Shown here: piece after piece, positions 1 through 7,994 of the stretch | Layout: each line of letters opens with the position of its first letter | How positions within the stretch are numbered: the stretch's first letter is position 1 | Source: Quadrisphaera sp. INWT6 | Lineage (GTDB): Bacteria; Actinomycetota; Actinomycetes; Actinomycetales; Quadrisphaeraceae | Assembly (NCBI RefSeq): GCF_015390235.1 | Contig: NZ_VUOH01000005.1 | Span: 248,001 to 312,000, forward strand | DNA: 64,000 nt | Direction: 5' to 3' | Position numbers and translations under genes: made by a program | Notes under the pieces: generated by a model | What the model saw: only the letters and a program-made list of their open reading frames with translations | Database searches by the model: none | Told to the model about the DNA's origin: nothing

Positions 1-384
1 CTAGGTGGGCCGACCCGGACGCTGGTGGCTGCCCCCCCCGACGCGGATGGCAGCGCCCCGGCTCTGGTGCCGGGAAGGACCTTGAAGTGAGTTGACCTGC
101 TCGCGGGCAGCCGCTCGATCCTCGAGGTGCTCACCTCGCGCACCAGCGCCCCCTGACACCTCTTCATCGCCTGGCCCTGGCCCACTGAGCGACCTCCGCC
201 GCCAGCACGTGGCATCAGCACGCGTAGTCGCCCCAGTCGCCCTGTGTCACCCCTCTGCGCATGTACCACTGTCGGCACTGCGCCGACGCCGCCCGCCCCA
301 CGGAACCGTCGGTCTCCACCGCGCGTGCGGGCTTGGGCCGCCGCTCCAGGCACGGACGCAGCGGCTAGGGGCGCTGGAAGCCGC
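1..384. other. No gene supported
   Basis: Both strands were read. The open frames here are short, lack a convincing ribosome binding site and have no family motif. Base composition is less extreme than in the flanking genes and in-frame stops are frequent. This is probably intergenic or decayed sequence at the edge of the flagellar region. Nothing further can be supported. Confidence 0.5.
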
Positions 385-507
385 TCAGTGGACGGCGTTG
401 ACGGACTTGGTGCACAACTCCCAGGAGCGACGCAGCCACTCCGGACGCCGCGGGCCCCGACCGAGGAGCGCGTCATCCACCCGGCCAGGAAGAACACCTG
501 AAGGCAT
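385..507 (-). CDS. Possible small protein downstream of fkbM
   Basis: A 40-codon frame starts with ATG 19 bases after the FkbM methyltransferase stop. It is preceded by a good Shine-Dalgarno-like GAGAGGG about five bases upstream. The peptide is basic and contains PEWLRRSWELCTKSVNAVH at its C-terminus, which looks more protein-like than random high-GC sequence. No family is recognised. It could be a real small protein translated with the methyltransferase, or the remnant of a truncated gene. Evidence is limited to the start signal and position. Confidence 0.3.
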   Translation of the reverse strand: MPSGVLPGRVDDALLGRGPRRPEWLRRSWELCTKSVNAVH

Positions 508-526
508 TGAGACCCTCTCACCACGC

Positions 527-1315
527 CTATGGAAACTGGACGACGACGTAGGGGTGGCTCGGAAGGGCCAGCACGTCGTCGAGGTCCACGACGACCGGGT
601 CGCCCTCCTCGTCCAGGAGGAGAGTGGTGGTCGACCTCCTCGACCTCCACTCGCGCATCAGAGCCGCTAGAGCCGCTGCGTCTCGGTCCCCGAGCATCCT
701 GGGGTTCCACTCCATGACCAAGGTCCTGATGGCACCTCGATCGATGGTCCTCTCCAGTCCGAGGAGCGCCAGGTGCTCCCCGCCTTCGATGTCCATCTTC
801 AGAACATCGACCCGCTCGACGTCCGCCAGCACCTCGTCGAGGGCGACTGCTGGGACACTGACCGTCTGAACGCCTCGCTCGACGATGCCGGAAGCTGATG
901 CATGGACAGACGAGTCGCCGACGAACCTTTCTGACCTGTGGAAGCTGACGGTGCCAGACACGTCGCTGGCAGCGGCCTCTACGAGCGTGATGTCGCGGTC
1001 GGTCAGCCAGTTGGCGGCGAGGCTGTCACGGACGAAGCGCATGGCGTCGGGGTTCGCCTCCACGGCGATGAGCCTGCCGCCGGAACCCAACTTGTGAGCC
1101 GCGAGGACGGAGAAGTACCCGATGTTGGCGCCCACATCGACGAAGACGCTGTCCTGATCGAGCGCCCGCCAGAGGTACTGGGTGAGGGGCGGTTCCATCG
1201 CTCCGTGCACCACCAGTGTGGGCGTGATGCTCAGGTCGGAAGCTGGTGCGAAGAGGAAGCCGCCGTACACCGGGGTAATCAACATCCTCCCCTGACCGAT
1301 GTAGGTACCCTGCAT
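527..1315 (-). CDS. FkbM family SAM-dependent methyltransferase
   Basis: This encodes a class I SAM-dependent methyltransferase of the FkbM type, a family that usually O-methylates sugars, glycans or natural products. The SAM-binding motif FVDVGANIGYFSVLA is clear, as is the downstream acidic loop EANP. The late motif VDVLKMDIEGGEHLALLGLE is the hallmark of FkbM proteins. I chose the ATG at 1315 (262 residues) because GAGGGGGA lies about seven bases upstream. A GTG at 1495 would add 60 residues with no family similarity and would begin inside a repeated intergenic element. Its place beside flagellar genes suggests, but does not prove, a role in flagellin glycan methylation. Confidence 0.85.
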   Translation of the reverse strand: MQGTYIGQGRMLITPVYGGFLFAPASDLSITPTLVVHGAMEPPLTQYLWRALDQDSVFVDVGANIGYFSVLAAHKLGSGGRLIAVEANPDAMRFVRDSLAANWLTDRDITLVEAAASDVSGTVSFHRSERFVGDSSVHASASGIVERGVQTVSVPAVALDEVLADVERVDVLKMDIEGGEHLALLGLERTIDRGAIRTLVMEWNPRMLGDRDAAALAALMREWRSRRSTTTLLLDEEGDPVVVDLDDVLALPSHPYVVVQFP

Positions 1316-1468
1316 GACGTTCTCCCCCTCGACTGTCCCCAGCCTCCAACCAAGCAGGCCGCACGTGCGCTGAGACTGCGACACGCCGATGAGGAGAGCC
1401 GAGGGGTCCGGTCGAGTGACTCCACTGATCAAACGCTCAGTGAGTGCCGATGATCTGTCTGTGACCAC

Positions 1469-1513
1469 TGGCAGGAAGCCGGTGGCCGGGACCACGGAGG
1501 GCTCCCATGATCA
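1469..1513. repeat. Composite intergenic repeat (27-mer plus CATGATCA)
   Basis: Positions 1469-1495 match 22323-22349 on the opposite strand at 22 of 27 bases by hand alignment. Ten bases later is CATGATCA (1506-1513), the octamer shared with several other intergenic elements in this window. The octamer overlaps the start codon of the 1507 gene. It appears to belong to a dispersed non-coding element family. Confidence 0.45.
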
Positions 1514-1917
1514 CTGGCGTGACTGCAGTCGCTCCGAGCGGAGACGGCGGACCTGTCCGGTTCGCACTCTCCACCGCGGCTTCCTCTCAGTCCTCGAGCA
1601 CCGAACAGGCGGCGTCCACGTCGCCCGTCGCGGTCGCGAAGCCCGAGAGCAGCTCGGCGGGCTCGTCGACCCAGAACCAGCAGCAGCCGAACCCGCAGGC
1701 CCAGCGTCGCGACAGCGGAGGCGACTCCGCAGCCACCGGCGCCTACCTCGCGAGCCTGCTCGCCGCGTCCATCACCGGACGCGCCCCCGAGGGCGCGCGA
1801 CCGTCGAAGATCACCCCTGAGCGGCTCTCAATGCTCATCTCCTACCTCGAGTCGGCCGTCGCGTCCACGGCGCCGGACCGCGCCGAGGACGAGCACGCGG
1901 TCGACGTCAAGAGCTGA
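1507..1917 (+). CDS. Hypothetical low-complexity protein beside fliA
   Basis: This 136-residue protein has no recognised family. The start is well supported by GGAGG six bases before the ATG. Residues 20-75 are Ser/Gln/Ala rich and probably disordered. The C-terminal 60 residues, with TGAYLASLLAASITGR and ITPERLSMLISYLESAV, look like two amphipathic helices. It converges on fliA with a strong terminator between them. Two GCCGATGA octamers, resembling the -10 of sigma-28 promoters, lie upstream at 1385 and 1446. A motility-related role, perhaps as a small secreted or regulatory protein, is inference from position. No FlgM-like motif could be made out. Confidence 0.65.
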   Translation: MITGVTAVAPSGDGGPVRFALSTAASSQSSSTEQAASTSPVAVAKPESSSAGSSTQNQQQPNPQAQRRDSGGDSAATGAYLASLLAASITGRAPEGARPSKITPERLSMLISYLESAVASTAPDRAEDEHAVDVKS

Positions 1918-1965
1918 CGCCCGGCCGCCGCCAAGCGGCGGCGAAGACAGCGACAGCAGCAACAG

Positions 1966-1997
1966 AAGGCCCCCGCGCTCGCAGCGCGGGGGCCTTC
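1966..1997. terminator. Bidirectional hairpin terminator
   Basis: A 13-base perfect stem (1966-1978 and 1984-1996) encloses a five-base loop. It sits between the convergent ends of the 1507 gene and fliA, and so can serve both. Confidence 0.8.
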
Positions 1998-2068
1998 GTC
2001 ACGTGGGGCCCCGCCGCCGCCCGGGTGGGGAAGTCACCGGGCGGCGGCCGGGGGTCTGGGGGGGCGCC

Positions 2069-3016
2069 TCAGGCGAGGTGGGCCCAGCCGGTCTGGCGCT
2101 GCGCCGGGAGCGAGCCAGCGCCCGCCGTCGTCGTCAGGGCCACCGGAGCGGCCGAAGGCAGCAGAGCGTCAGCGGCCACCACCGCCGAAGCCGTCGGCCC
2201 CGTCGAGGCGTGCGCGGCCACAGCCGCGAAGTACGCCTGGCGGCGCCGGTCGACCACGCCACCGGGGCGCTCGACCGAGCTCACGAGAGACGGCTCCAGC
2301 GAGGCGTTCATGCCGTCGCGCATCAGGCCGAGGGCCTCGGTCCGGAGCTGGCTGATGCGCGACTCGGTGACGCCGAGCTCGGCGGCCATGTCGGCCACGG
2401 AGCGGTCCTCGAGGTACAGACCGGCGACCACCACGCGCAGCCGCTCGGGCAGGGCGTTCACGGCGGCCTTGAGGTAGCGGATCTGCTCGTTCTGGAGCAG
2501 CGCCTCCTCCGGGCCGGGGCCGGTCTGGGGCAGGACGTCGGCGAGGGTGCCGTCGTAGGCGTCGATGCTGACGACGGCGCGCTGCACGTCGCCCTTGACG
2601 GCGTCGACCTCCTCGGGCGCGACGCCCATGGCGGCGGCGAGCTCGTCGCGGGAGGGCTTGCGGCCCAGCTCGGTGGTGAGCCGCTCCTCGACGCCCTCCA
2701 TCGCCCGCGCCTTGGCGCGGGCCCCGCGGGGCGCCCAGTCCATGCCGCGCAGCTCGTCGAGCAGCGCGCCGCGGATGCGCAGCGTGGCATAGCGGGCGAA
2801 GGGGACACCGGTCGAGGCGTCGAAGCCCGTCGCCGCGGCGGCGAGGGCCGCCATGCCGGCGGAGACCAGGTCGTCGCGCAGCACGTGGCCCGGGAGGCGC
2901 ACGAGCATCTCGTTCACCTGGTAGCCGACGATCGGCAGGTGGGAGGTCACGAGCTCCTCCACGGCGCTGCGCGAGAGCGGCGTCCGGGAGGAGGGCGATG
3001 ACGTCGAGGCGGTCAC
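2069..3016 (-). CDS. fliA: Flagellar sigma factor sigma-28 (FliA/SigD family)
   Basis: This is an alternative sigma factor that directs RNA polymerase to late flagellar and chemotaxis promoters. Region 2 is intact, with GFDASTGVPFARYATLRIRG followed by ALLDELRGMDW, the standard FliA signature. Region 3 contains GRKPSRDELAAAMG. Region 4 ends in the helix-turn-helix SVADMAAELGVTESRISQLR. The GTG at 3016 gives 315 residues. The last 60 residues after region 4 are Ala/Thr rich and not part of the usual fold, making it longer than the typical 240-260 residue FliA. It is divergent from flgN-flgK-flgL, so the 190-base gap holds both promoters. Confidence 0.93.
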   Translation of the reverse strand: MTASTSSPSSRTPLSRSAVEELVTSHLPIVGYQVNEMLVRLPGHVLRDDLVSAGMAALAAAATGFDASTGVPFARYATLRIRGALLDELRGMDWAPRGARAKARAMEGVEERLTTELGRKPSRDELAAAMGVAPEEVDAVKGDVQRAVVSIDAYDGTLADVLPQTGPGPEEALLQNEQIRYLKAAVNALPERLRVVVAGLYLEDRSVADMAAELGVTESRISQLRTEALGLMRDGMNASLEPSLVSSVERPGGVVDRRRQAYFAAVAAHASTGPTASAVVAADALLPSAAPVALTTTAGAGSLPAQRQTGWAHLA

Positions 3017-3205
3017 GCAAGATGTGTCGGCAGGGCGGCGTGTCGGCTTGAGCCGAGCGGGTGGTCCCCCCCGGTCGCGCTCAGGACAGCGGCACCGGCG
3101 GCCGTTCTCCTCGCAGCTTCTCCTCAGCAGCCCGCGGCGCCTGTCGATGGACAGCGTGATGGACCGCACCACCGTGGTGGGGTCGAGCACCGTAGAGGAG
3201 GGCGC

Positions 3206-3685
3206 GTGGGCGTCGCCGAGGTCTCCAACGTGCTGTGGCGCGAGCGCGAGCAGCTGGAGCTGCTCCTGTTCAAGCTGGAGGAGGAGAGGCTCATCCTCAC
3301 CAGCGGGGGCACCCGGTGGGTGGCGCACGCCTCCCACGAGGTGCAGCTCGTCGTCGACCAGCTGCGCGAGACCGAGCTGCTCCGCAGCGTCGAGGTCGAC
3401 GGGTACGCCGCCTCGATCGGGATGCCGCCGTCGTCGTCCCTGAAGGACCTGGCCACCGCCTCCGACGGCCCCTGGGCCTCCATCCTCACGTCGCACCGCG
3501 ACGCGCTGCTCGAGCTCACCACCGAGATCGCCCGCGTCGCCGCCCACAACCGCGAGGTGCTGGCCCTGGCGGCCCGCAACACCCGCGAGACGCTGCTGAG
3601 CCTGACCGGCTCGCTCGAGACCTACGCCCCCACCGGCCGCACCACCTCGCCGGCGCCCGCGCACCTCTTCGACCGAGCGCTCTGA
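3206..3685 (+). CDS. flgN: FlgN-type flagellar export chaperone
   Basis: The 159-residue, largely helical protein lies directly before flgK and flgL, the usual place of FlgN, the cytoplasmic chaperone that holds the hook-associated proteins before export. It begins with a heptad-like helix (VLWREREQLELLLFKLEEER) and has a second long helix near residues 100-135 (EIARVAAHNREVLALAARNT), consistent with the FlgN four-helix fold. The GTG start follows AGAGGAGG by about four bases. The gap to flgK is 33 bases, implying one operon. The family assignment rests on helical pattern and context, since FlgN sequences are poorly conserved. Confidence 0.8.
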   Translation: MGVAEVSNVLWREREQLELLLFKLEEERLILTSGGTRWVAHASHEVQLVVDQLRETELLRSVEVDGYAASIGMPPSSSLKDLATASDGPWASILTSHRDALLELTTEIARVAAHNREVLALAARNTRETLLSLTGSLETYAPTGRTTSPAPAHLFDRAL

Positions 3686-3718
3686 CGCTCCCACCCTGAA
3701 GACCCCGAGGACGAGACC

Positions 3719-5317
3719 ATGAGCACCTTCTCCGGCATCAACGCCTCGGTGACGGCTCTGCGCGCGCACCGCAGCGCGATGGACGTCATCGGGCAGAACG
3801 TCGCCAACGTCAACACCCCCGGGTACACGCGCCAGCGCGCCGACCTGGAGATGCTGAACGCCCCCGGCGGCTCGGGCATGCTCACCGGCAACCCCGTGAC
3901 CGGTGGCGGCGTCCGCATCGTCGGCATCAGCCGCGCCTTCGACGCCGTGCAGTCGGCCCGGGTCAACGTCCAGACCGGTGACCACGCCCTCCAGCAGGAG
4001 CGCGCAGCCACCCTGAGCGACCTCGAGGCGCTCACGCAGGAGCCGAGCGACGCCGGCCTCGCCACGCAGCTCAACAAGATGTGGGCCGCGTACGCCGACG
4101 CCGCCACCAAGGTCGGCTCCACCAACGCCGACGGAGCCGCGCGCCAGTCGGTGCTGGGTGCCGCGCGGAACGTCGTCGCCACCCTCAACGCGGCCTGGAA
4201 CACCGTCGACCAGCAGTGGTCGACCACCCGCACCCAGGTCGGCGCCGACGTCGACTCGGTCAACTCGATGGCGAGCAGCGTCGCGGTGCTGAACGAGCAG
4301 ATCCAGAAGGCGACGACGACGGGCGGCGCCCCCAACGAGCTGATGGACAAGCGCGACCAGCTGGTCACGCGCATCGTCGAGCTCACGGGCGCGACGACGC
4401 AGGCGGGCCGCAACGGCCAGGTCGACCTCTACCTCGGCGGCGGGCTGCTGGTGCAGGGCAACCTCGCCAACGAGCTGACGGTCAGCGAGGACCCGAACAC
4501 CATGAGCGACGTGGTGAACGGCCAGCTGGCCGCCGAGGCCCTGGCGGGGCCCAGCGCGTCCTCCCTGACGTCCGCCCAGGTCACCGCGTACCAGGCGCTC
4601 GTCGCCAAGGGCACCATCACCGTCAAGGTCGGCGACAACACCGCGACCCCGCTCAGCGGCAAGCTGGCCGGCCAGGTGGAGGCGCTGAGCAAGACGCTCC
4701 CGAAGGCCTCGCGCGACTACGACGCCGTCGCCACCAGCCTCGCCGCCAAGGTCAACGCCCTGCAGAAGACCGTGGGCGGCATAGACGGCAACGGGAAGAC
4801 CGTGGTGGCCGACGCGACGGCGCTGACCGCCACCACCGTGCACGGGACCGACCTGTTCACGAGCAACACCCCCAGCCCCTTCACCGACCGCATCACCGCC
4901 GGGAGCATCGCCCTCGGCGAGTCGGTCACCGGGAACGCGCTGGTGCTGGGCATGGCCGCCAACGGCGCCAAGGACGGGTCCGTCGCCGTCAGGATCGCCG
5001 CGATCAGCACGAGCAAGGCCGACCCGACCAGCTCGGTCGCCGCCGACCGCATGGACCCGCCGGACCGCATGTGGGCCAGCTACGTCTCCGACCTCGGCGC
5101 GCGCAGCAGCTCCGCGGAGGCCCGCACGAGCGCCGCCCAGGCGGTCCTGACCTCCTCCATCGCCGACCAGCAGGGCGCCGCCGGCGTCTCGCTCGACGAG
5201 GAGAGCGCCGACCTCATCGCCGCCCAGCGCGCCTACCAGGGCGCGGCCCGGGTGCTGACCGCGGTCGACGAGATGCTCGACACCCTGATCAACAAGACCG
5301 GACTCGTGGGGAGGTGA
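3719..5317 (+). CDS. flgK: Flagellar hook-associated protein 1
   Basis: FlgK forms the hook-filament junction. The N-terminal rod/hook signature STFSGINASVTALRAHRSAM followed by IGQNVANVNTPGYTRQRADL is unmistakable, and the C-terminal helix SADLIAAQRAYQGAARVLTA with EMLDTLINKTGLVGR completes the D0 coiled coil. At 532 residues it is a normal length. The central region is Ala/Thr rich, with variable D2/D3-type domains. The start is ATG with a weak GAGGA upstream. It is followed after four bases by flgL, so the two are almost certainly cotranscribed and translationally linked. Confidence 0.96.
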   Translation: MSTFSGINASVTALRAHRSAMDVIGQNVANVNTPGYTRQRADLEMLNAPGGSGMLTGNPVTGGGVRIVGISRAFDAVQSARVNVQTGDHALQQERAATLSDLEALTQEPSDAGLATQLNKMWAAYADAATKVGSTNADGAARQSVLGAARNVVATLNAAWNTVDQQWSTTRTQVGADVDSVNSMASSVAVLNEQIQKATTTGGAPNELMDKRDQLVTRIVELTGATTQAGRNGQVDLYLGGGLLVQGNLANELTVSEDPNTMSDVVNGQLAAEALAGPSASSLTSAQVTAYQALVAKGTITVKVGDNTATPLSGKLAGQVEALSKTLPKASRDYDAVATSLAAKVNALQKTVGGIDGNGKTVVADATALTATTVHGTDLFTSNTPSPFTDRITAGSIALGESVTGNALVLGMAANGAKDGSVAVRIAAISTSKADPTSSVAADRMDPPDRMWASYVSDLGARSSSAEARTSAAQAVLTSSIADQQGAAGVSLDEESADLIAAQRAYQGAARVLTAVDEMLDTLINKTGLVGR

Positions 5318-5321
5318 CCCG

Positions 5322-6386
5322 ATGACCGAGCGCGTGACCCACCGGTCCATCCAGGAGTCGTCGCTGGCGCGCCTGCAGGGCAACCTGGCGACGATGGGCC
5401 TGCTGCAGGCGCAGATCTCCAGCGGCAAGAAGATCACCAAGCCGTCGGACGACCCCGCCGGCACCGTCTCCAGCCTCGCCGTGCGCCAGCAGCTGCGTCT
5501 CAACGACCAGTACCAGGTGCAGGGACAGGACGGCCTGAGCTGGCTCAACGCCCAGGACACCGCCCTGCAGACGGTCAGCTCCCAGCTCCGCGCCGCGCGC
5601 ACCCTCGTGGTCGGCGCCCTCAACGAGGGCTACGTCACCGACGGGACGCGCACGGCCACCTCGGTGGAGCTCGACGGCATCGCGGCGACGGTCCTCTCAC
5701 TGGCCAACACCCAGTACCAGGGCCGCAGCATCTTCGCGGGCACCGCCGGCGAGAGCTACGCCGTGACCATGACGACGGCGGCGGTCACCGGTCCGGGCAC
5801 CCCGCCCGCCGTGACCTACGCGCCGGCGCAGTACACCTGGGCCAAGACGGGGCTGGTCGCCGACGCGACGAACCCGAAGGGCACCAACACGCCCGTCCTC
5901 CGGCAGATCGACGCCCAGAGCTCGGTCCGCGTGGACACCAACGGCGCCGATGTCTTCGGGGCGGACGTCGTCGGCAACGGCACCGCCGCGAGCCAGTCGG
6001 TCTTCTCCCTGCTGCGACAGATCAGCGACGAGATCAAGACGCCGAAGGACGCCGGCACCGACATCGCGGTCGACCAGTCCGCGACCCCGCTGGTGCCCGT
6101 CGCCAAGGAGCAGCGCCTCAGCACCCTGCTGGGCCGCCTCGACACGGCGATGGGCAAGGTGCTCGAGGGCCTGGCCGACGTCGGTGCCCGCACCAACCGG
6201 ATCGACCACGCGATGGAGATCGCGCAGTCGAACAAGTACGAGCTGACCGACCAGCTGTCGAAGGTCGAGGACGTCGACCTGCCGGCGGTGATGATCCAGA
6301 TGTCCCTGCAGGAGACCGCCTACAAGGCCGCGCTCCAGGTGACGTCCAAGGTGCTGAACACCAGCCTCATGGACTTCATCCGCTGA
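5322..6386 (+). CDS. flgL: Flagellar hook-associated protein 3
   Basis: FlgL is the second hook-filament junction protein and is related to flagellin. The N-terminal motif QISSGKKITKPSDDPAGTVS matches the flagellin/FlgL N-domain, and the C-terminal VDLPAVMIQMSLQETAYKAA followed by SKVLNTSLMDFI is the matching C-domain. These two helices pair in the assembled junction. The 354-residue length is slightly above average, with the variable middle carrying a threonine/alanine-rich insert. The ATG follows GGGGAGGTGACCCG. A hairpin terminator begins five bases after its stop, ending the flgN-flgK-flgL unit. Confidence 0.95.
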   Translation: MTERVTHRSIQESSLARLQGNLATMGLLQAQISSGKKITKPSDDPAGTVSSLAVRQQLRLNDQYQVQGQDGLSWLNAQDTALQTVSSQLRAARTLVVGALNEGYVTDGTRTATSVELDGIAATVLSLANTQYQGRSIFAGTAGESYAVTMTTAAVTGPGTPPAVTYAPAQYTWAKTGLVADATNPKGTNTPVLRQIDAQSSVRVDTNGADVFGADVVGNGTAASQSVFSLLRQISDEIKTPKDAGTDIAVDQSATPLVPVAKEQRLSTLLGRLDTAMGKVLEGLADVGARTNRIDHAMEIAQSNKYELTDQLSKVEDVDLPAVMIQMSLQETAYKAALQVTSKVLNTSLMDFIR

Positions 6387-6390
6387 CCCG

Positions 6391-6416
6391 GCTCCGGCCC
6401 CGCGAGGGGCCGGAGC
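6391..6416 (+). terminator. Hairpin terminator after flgL
   Basis: An 11-base perfect GC-rich stem with a GCGA tetraloop begins five bases after the flgL stop. A second 16-base palindrome follows at 6421-6436. No T-tract is seen, as is common in this GC range. Confidence 0.65.
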
Positions 6417-6494
6417 ACCCGGCGCCCGCGGGCGCCGCCCACGACGACCCCACTCCCCTTGCCACGGACGGCGCTGACCACCCCGAGGAGCCTC

Positions 6495-6938
6495 GTGAGC
6501 AGTACCGTGATCGTGATGGACAGCGAGACGCAGCCCGCCGTCGCCGCCGAGCTGACCGACCTCCCCGAGGTCAGGTTCGCCGCGCCGCTGCTGGGGCTGG
6601 AGCACCTGAGCCGCTTCGCGCTGGTCGAGCTCGACCCGGACAGCCCGCTGCTGTCGCTGGAGAGCCTCGAGGACGCCGCCGTGCGCCTGCTCGTGCTCGA
6701 CCCGGCCGCGGTGGTCGAGGGCTACGCCCCCACCCTGGACGGCGTCTCCCGCGCCGCCGTGGGCCTGGCCCCGGGCGAGGAGGGCCAGCTGTTCGTCGTC
6801 GTCAGCCCCGGCGCCTCGCTGGAGGAGTCGACGATCAACCTGCTCGCCCCGATCCTGGTGAACCCCGCCACCGGCACCGCCGCGCAGGTGGTGCTCACGG
6901 GCAGCAGCTACCCGCTGCGCCAGCCCCTGGCCGCCTGA
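6495..6938 (+). CDS. fliW: Flagellar assembly factor FliW
   Basis: FliW binds flagellin and, in characterised bacteria, antagonises the RNA-binding repressor CsrA. The sequence has the expected order: RFAAPLLGLEHLSRFALVEL near the start, SPLLSLESLEDAAVRLLVLD in the middle, and ESTINLLAPILVNPATGTAA then QVVL and YPLRQPL at the end. I chose the GTG at 6495 (147 residues, normal length) because GAGGAG precedes it by four bases. A TTG at 6459 is possible but unlikely. Normally csrA is adjacent, but none is visible here, and a strong hairpin follows fliW instead. Confidence 0.9.
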   Translation: MSSTVIVMDSETQPAVAAELTDLPEVRFAAPLLGLEHLSRFALVELDPDSPLLSLESLEDAAVRLLVLDPAAVVEGYAPTLDGVSRAAVGLAPGEEGQLFVVVSPGASLEESTINLLAPILVNPATGTAAQVVLTGSSYPLRQPLAA

Positions 6939-6967
6939 GGTCCGCTCTCCCGCACTCCGCTCCACCC

Positions 6968-7007
6968 GCCGAGGCCGGCGCTCCCGACGAGGGGCGCCGG
7001 CCTCGGC
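6968..7007 (+). terminator. Hairpin terminator after fliW
   Basis: A perfect 14-base stem (6968-6981 with 6994-7007) and a 12-base loop lie 30 bases after the fliW stop. It ends the transcript and shows that no csrA is cotranscribed immediately downstream. Confidence 0.75.
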
Positions 7008-7206
7008 GCGTCTGCGGGTGCCCGCCGCTGTCAGCTGCAGAGCGGTGACGAGCCAGCGCCCGTCGTCGTCGCCCGGAGTGCTGGGCCCGGCTGCCTCGTG
7101 CGTCGACCTCGGCGTTCCGCGTGCGCGTGGGTGCTCACGCCGGTGCGGAACGCCGGTTCGATGTGCGCCCGTGCCGTCATCGGCCTCGGGACTCACCTGG
7201 GTGTCT

Positions 7207-7268
7207 GCAGGTCTTGGCGATCGGTGGCCTCCCCGGCCGCCCTCGACCCACCGATCGCCAAGACCTGC
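7207..7268. repeat. 21-bp inverted repeat, 20-bp spacer
   Basis: The arms 7207-7227 and 7248-7268 are perfectly complementary. The right arm is identical, 21 of 21, to the right arm of the element at 62032-62093 some 55 kb away, so this is a dispersed family rather than a simple terminator. Confidence 0.75.
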
Positions 7269-7438
7269 GTCGGGGCAGTGACGAGCCAGCGCCCGTCGTC
7301 GTCGAGCGGGGCGGGTGGCCCCCGCTGGGGGGGTCTGCACCAGTCCCCGAATGGCGCAGGGTGGCCCTGCACCAGTCCTGCTGGCGCGGGGCCACCCTGC
7401 GCCATGCGGAGAGGGGGCGGAGCAGCACCCCGGGCGGG

Positions 7439-7489
7439 ACGACGACGGAGGGCCGGCCCCCACCAGGGGAGCCGGCCCTCCGTCGTCGT
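7439..7489. terminator. Strong terminator hairpin for chemotaxis operon
   Basis: A 19-base perfect stem (7439-7457 with 7471-7489) lies 22 bases beyond the stop of the last chemotaxis gene on the minus strand. Length and position fit an intrinsic terminator that could also act from the other direction. Confidence 0.75.
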
Positions 7490-7511
7490 GCGGCAGCGAG
7501 CCGCCGAGGGG

Positions 7512-7994
7512 TCAGACCAGGACGACCGCCAGGGCGCCCTTGCCGTAGCCCTTGACCTCGACCGAGTAGTCGACGCGGCCGCCGCGCTTGGCGAGGTTCG
7601 CCGACACGTCGCCGGCCAGCCCCTCCCCCGGTGCGTGGTGGGTGTAGAGCCGCAGGTGCGGGGCGCCCGGGGTGTTGAACAGCGACGCCATGATGTTGAG
7701 CACCTCGGCGGCGTTGTCGCGGTGGTTCTTGGGCAGCTCGCCGTCGGCGACCAGGTCCTGGGCCCCGCCGGGGGGCATCAGGCCGATGGCGGCGCCGGTG
7801 AAGACGGCCAGCGGGAGGTCGATGGCCACGAGCGCCCGCAGGACTGTCGTGTCGTCGACGTAGGTGGCCACGAGGTTCTTGCCGGCAGCGTCGAGCGTGC
7901 CGCCCTCGTGGAACTCGCAGCTCTTGCCGAGGAGGCCCTCGAAGAGGTCCTTGACGTCCTTGGCGGCCGGCAGCGGCGTGGTGGCGGTGCTCAT
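7512..7994 (-). CDS. CheC/CheX-like phosphatase candidate
   Basis: This 160-residue protein is the last gene of the chemotaxis operon. No family name is obvious, but it carries DNAAEVLN, an instance of the D-x3-E-x2-N signature of CheC/CheX/FliY phosphatases, with a proline 22 residues after the Asn. These enzymes dephosphorylate CheY-P, with Glu and Asn as active-site residues. Its ATG overlaps the stop of the preceding cheY by one base (TGATG), so the two are translationally coupled. It repeats the pairing seen one gene upstream. Function is inferred from motif and context, and a non-enzymatic CheX relative is possible. Confidence 0.7.
   Translation of the reverse strand: MSTATTPLPAAKDVKDLFEGLLGKSCEFHEGGTLDAAGKNLVATYVDDTTVLRALVAIDLPLAVFTGAAIGLMPPGGAQDLVADGELPKNHRDNAAEVLNIMASLFNTPGAPHLRLYTHHAPGEGLAGDVSANLAKRGGRVDYSVEVKGYGKGALAVVLV

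Larger units (their letters stand above)
7009..7511. repeat. Repeat-rich intergenic region
   Basis: About 500 bases without a supportable gene. It holds a 26-base direct repeat that is exact at 7045-7070 and 7278-7303, a 21-base inverted repeat at 7207-7268, a 17-base inverted repeat at 7351-7405 and a 19-base terminator stem at 7439-7489. Short direct repeats of CTGCACCAGTCC also occur at about 7335 and 7367. Open frames crossing it simply translate the repeats. Confidence 0.7.

Noticed and set aside
92-670. Plus-strand frames at the left end
   Set aside because: Arg/Pro/Ser-rich translation, no ribosome site, and partly antisense to the FkbM gene.
1507-1917. Anti-sigma factor FlgM next to fliA
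   Set aside because: Size and position fit, but no FlgM C-terminal motif could be seen, so it is left as hypothetical.
2069-5623. A 1,184-codon minus-strand frame across flgN, flgK and fliA
   Set aside because: Only the last 315 codons (fliA) show family motifs. The rest is antisense to flgK and flgN and is open because of the high-GC third codon position bias.
7009-7511. Remnant insertion sequence
   Set aside because: Inverted and direct repeats are present, but there is no transposase fragment and no target-site duplication could be recognised.
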